64,000 nt of DNA from Epiperipatus broadwayi (taxonomy: Eukaryota > Onychophora > Udeonychophora > Euonychophora > Peripatidae): positions 453,501 to 517,500 of the forward strand of contig JAQFVV010000204.1 in the NCBI GenBank assembly GCA_028023455.1, written 5' to 3'. Each line of letters starts with the position of its first letter. Position 1 is the stretch's first letter. The notes beneath the pieces were generated by a model, which worked only from the letters and a program-made list of their open reading frames with translations, was not told where the DNA came from and did not search any database. The position numbers and the translations under genes were made by a program. This document shows positions 60,791-64,000 of this stretch, piece by piece.

Positions 60791-63700
60791 TATGAAAAAA
60801 AAAGAGGCAGTTTAAATTTTCCTATCATGCAATAGTATTTGTTCTTTTTATCAACAAAATTTTTATAAAATTTAACTCAAAAACATGATATTATGTTAAT
60901 ATTGCATCTAATATTTGTTATTTTAGTGTAGTAATAGAATGATGGAATCTGGAATTCAAAGTCTATTGCTCATAGCTCAGGCTCTGCCAATTCTGATGTT
61001 CAATTTTCAGTCAAATTCTCTTGCAGCAAAACACTCAATTTTTTTTGTTGAGTGATTTAATGAAATGTTAGACTGCTGGAATCTGGATATCAAATACTAT
61101 AAAATGCAGCTTGATATCTTCACTTCTGGTACTTAAACATTTTAGGAATTCTCAACAAATAAATAATTGTATTGTTTTTTATACTATGAATAACATGACT
61201 TATTAGATTACTTTCTATATCAAATTAAAAATAGTAATTTACAACATTTGCTTAATTCCATATAAATGTCTTCAAAGTGTCAAAAATAACTTCATATAGC
61301 AAAAAAAACTGAGGCCATTAAAATATATGGTTATTAATTTAATGATAGATCTATATAATTATAGATATAAATTTGCTTGGATTTTAAATATATTTTAATC
61401 TCATGTTGTTAGTTTGAAAGATTAAAAAAAAGAGTTCTGGATGTTAATGTGTATATTTATTGCTTATGAATGACCAAATTTAAAAGCCAATCTAGAGTGA
61501 AAATATTTATATATAGCAATACTATCTCTGGCCATAAATTTTTTTATACTAAATTAATGTTAATATAATTAGTCATTTATATACATAAAAACAGAAAAAT
61601 ATTGTGCAAAATATATATTATCAACTAAATTTGGTCTTAAAAAACATAAAGACAATTAGTTATACTAGGCTCATTTATTATTACTAGTAAGTTTACATTC
61701 CAAATAAAAAATAAAAATAAAAACTTGTTGTGAAGTTACACTTTCTCCCCAGATTCATCTCCTAATGCTGCAAGTTTAAGCATGTATATTATCTTGCAGA
61801 TAAATAACTGAGTTTGTATAAACGTATTACTATTTCTGTTTTATGTAGTAAATTTTGTAATTACATCATATGAATTGAAAATACATGCACTTTTTTGTTA
61901 TATATATATAAACTAAAGCATGTAGCACACATCTCTCATTATTTTTATAACTTATGATCTTTTATATGTATAAAATATTTATATTATCAGGCAAATACCT
62001 ACAAAATTTTACACCTTTTTTTCATTTTTCACAGAGCTTTATTCATTCAATTATCTTACAGTTTTAAATGTGTAGAAGTTTTCTTCAGAAATTTTCATAC
62101 CCTCCCCCCTCCGAATTATTATTTACTTTCTTTCATTGTTTTAAATAATAATATAAAAAAACTCTGATTTAATTTAAAAGTAAGATTCATATTAATTCAA
62201 AATAAATCATTATTATAAAGAAAAACAAAATTGGGGGGGTAATTTTTATTTCAATCATTTTATTCCTGACTTAAAAAAAACCCCTCTTACAGTAAAACTG
62301 TACTAGATTTTTAAAAAATTAAAATAAATTTATTACTAACAAAATCATAAGAATGATTTCAAAAAATTATAAGATTATTTTAAATGTACAGACGAAACTA
62401 AAAGATAATTCTATAAAGCGGTGCAGAGAATATAAGAAAGGAACAAAATTATGAAAAAATTCATTAATGTTAAAATGTAAAAATTTTAAAATTTCCTGAT
62501 TTCAAATTCCTTTTACTTTCTTTTTTTTCTTATTTTAACACAAGTATTCTAAAATTAAGAAAGCAATGATAGAGACAGGCTTAATATACCAGCAGTCCTT
62601 ACTTATAACAGGAGTTTTGGTTGACAAAGATTGTATGTTTAGTCAGATCTATTTATGGATTCCACTGCCTACCATTAATGTGAAAGAACCTAGAAAATGT
62701 GATATAAAATGTCCAGTCTCACACAGTCTTTCTAAGTTGTTACTCCTGGAAGATTATTCATTTTAGTATTGGAAAATTAGTAGTAGTAGTAGCAAAGTAA
62801 GAGACAGTTGATGCTAATAAAGGTAATGATATACAATTTTAAATATAGGTACTTCACTTGATGTAAATTCTTCAAGACCAGAGAGGAGAGTTGCATTTGT
62901 GGCTAAAGAACTATTAAGATTTAAGATTGATATAGATGCTTTTAGCAAAACTCATATTTTGGAGTGAGTTTATTATAACAGATAGGATGGATACAATTGG
63001 AAAGGCAAATTATTAAAAGATAAATGAATGGTGTTGAATTTATTGTAGAGTCTAATATTTTTTAATGTTGGAATACATTGTTATATCAATGAAAGTCTAA
63101 TGATGTTAAAATTTATCTTGCACAATGTTCTACACACATTTTATTAGTGCCTGTGCTCTAACCTTAGAAATTAGAATTTAGGGGGAAAAGCTTGTTTTCC
63201 TTGTTGTATAGTATTATTAGTTTTTTTCTTTCTTTCATACATTAAAGCAAGTGTTAGTACAAATACTAAAAACAAAAGTATTGAAAATAATGGTATTGGG
63301 GATGTAAATTTAAATGTTTGTTATTACTGAATTTATGTATAATATATGTATTGATTTTTACAACCACTTGTTTAAGCAGAAGAACCACTGTAAAAAAAAT
63401 ATGAATGCATCCATATTCAATCCTTAGTTGATTGCATTTTAGTTAGAAGTCAGAATATAAAAGATAACATTACATTAGCACTTATAAGCTTAAATTGCTG
63501 AATAGATCATAGATTAGTATGCTCCAAAAATAAAATGATAGTTTCATTTAAAATTAGTTATTATTACAATCATATTCTCATAAAAATTGATGTTCATTCA
63601 ATCAAAAAATCTACTACATGTACTAAATTTCAACAGTTATTATTAAACATTTAAAACTGCTAATTTGGTCCCTCAGGTTTCTCATATTATTGAAGCATGG

Positions 63701-64000
63701 AATTCTCCTATGGCATATGTTATGGAAAGAAGCATTCATGGGTCACTAAAAAGAAGATTTCTGATAGTTTTCTGGCAATGGAAATGTGGCATTTTCTGCT
63801 TAGAAGAATAAAAAATTAAATGTGGAAGTTCATAATAAATATAATGATCTGGAGGCAGAAGTTTAATGATGGTAAAGAAGGCATAAAAATAAATCATGAA
63901 TTAAAACTACACAAAAGATACAGACATTTTCTAATCACGGCCATTCTAGATTTTTTAATGCATCAAAAGCAACATATGTGCCTGAGAAATATTATGACAT
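60791..64000. other. Gene-free stretch; weakly less AT-rich near the right edge
   Basis: No gene supported. 62560-62960 and 63650-64000 are slightly GC-richer, with short open frames (66 codons at 62566), but I recognise no domain. Old transposon relics or scattered exons are possible. Confidence 0.4.

Overview
The window looks like AT-rich, gene-poor intergenic DNA from an invertebrate animal. The evidence is its very high A+T, the long (TA)n and (ATT)n microsatellites, and the mixture of Penelope-like (PLE), RTE-type and Mag-like Ty3/gypsy retroelements with tRNA-derived short repeats. I found no host protein-coding gene I could defend. The longest open frames belong to retroelements, mostly broken ones, or are translations of simple repeats. 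The species cannot be named from this sequence.

Layout: 1-2.9 kb, AT-rich with two slightly GC-richer islands. 2.9-5.9 kb, two nearly identical 5'-truncated PLE copies head to head in a giant palindrome. 6.0-17.5 kb, gene-free, with a 190-bp (ATT)n tract, TA-cored palindromes and foldback repeats. 17.6-18.4 kb, a 425-bp tandem unit with a hammerhead ribozyme (HHR) on the minus strand, then other small repeats. 19.6-21.4 kb, an RTE-clade reverse transcriptase relic. 22.6-24.4 kb, a second, more decayed RTE copy interrupted by foldback repeats. 28.4-29.0 kb, an inverted pair of HHR-bearing repeats. 31.5-36.9 kb, a Mag-like gypsy retrotransposon with both LTRs, multiple lesions, and an inverted LTR piece stuck to its 3' end. 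40.4-46.98 kb, a cluster of foldbacks, HHR repeats, a MITE-like palindrome and a tRNA-derived SINE. 47.36-49.27 kb, a 400-bp satellite in two inverted blocks with five hammerhead motifs. 52.4-52.9 kb, a second PLE 3' fragment whose stop codon lies inside another hammerhead core. 54.3-64 kb, essentially featureless apart from one tRNA-like relic.

The main result is a concentration of self-cleaving RNA motifs. Four unrelated sequence families carry type I hammerhead architecture: the 400-bp satellite, the roughly 455-bp family at 28 and 43-44 kb, the 425-bp unit at 17.6 kb, and the PLE 3' end. Three of them are short units of about 400-460 bp in direct tandem, in inverted blocks, or both, with at most one ribozyme per unit. 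This is the arrangement known from animal retrozymes, which are non-autonomous elements spreading through circular RNA. PLEs are a proposed source of their replication machinery, and the window holds PLE copies too. Ribozyme activity and mobilisation are inferred from sequence only.
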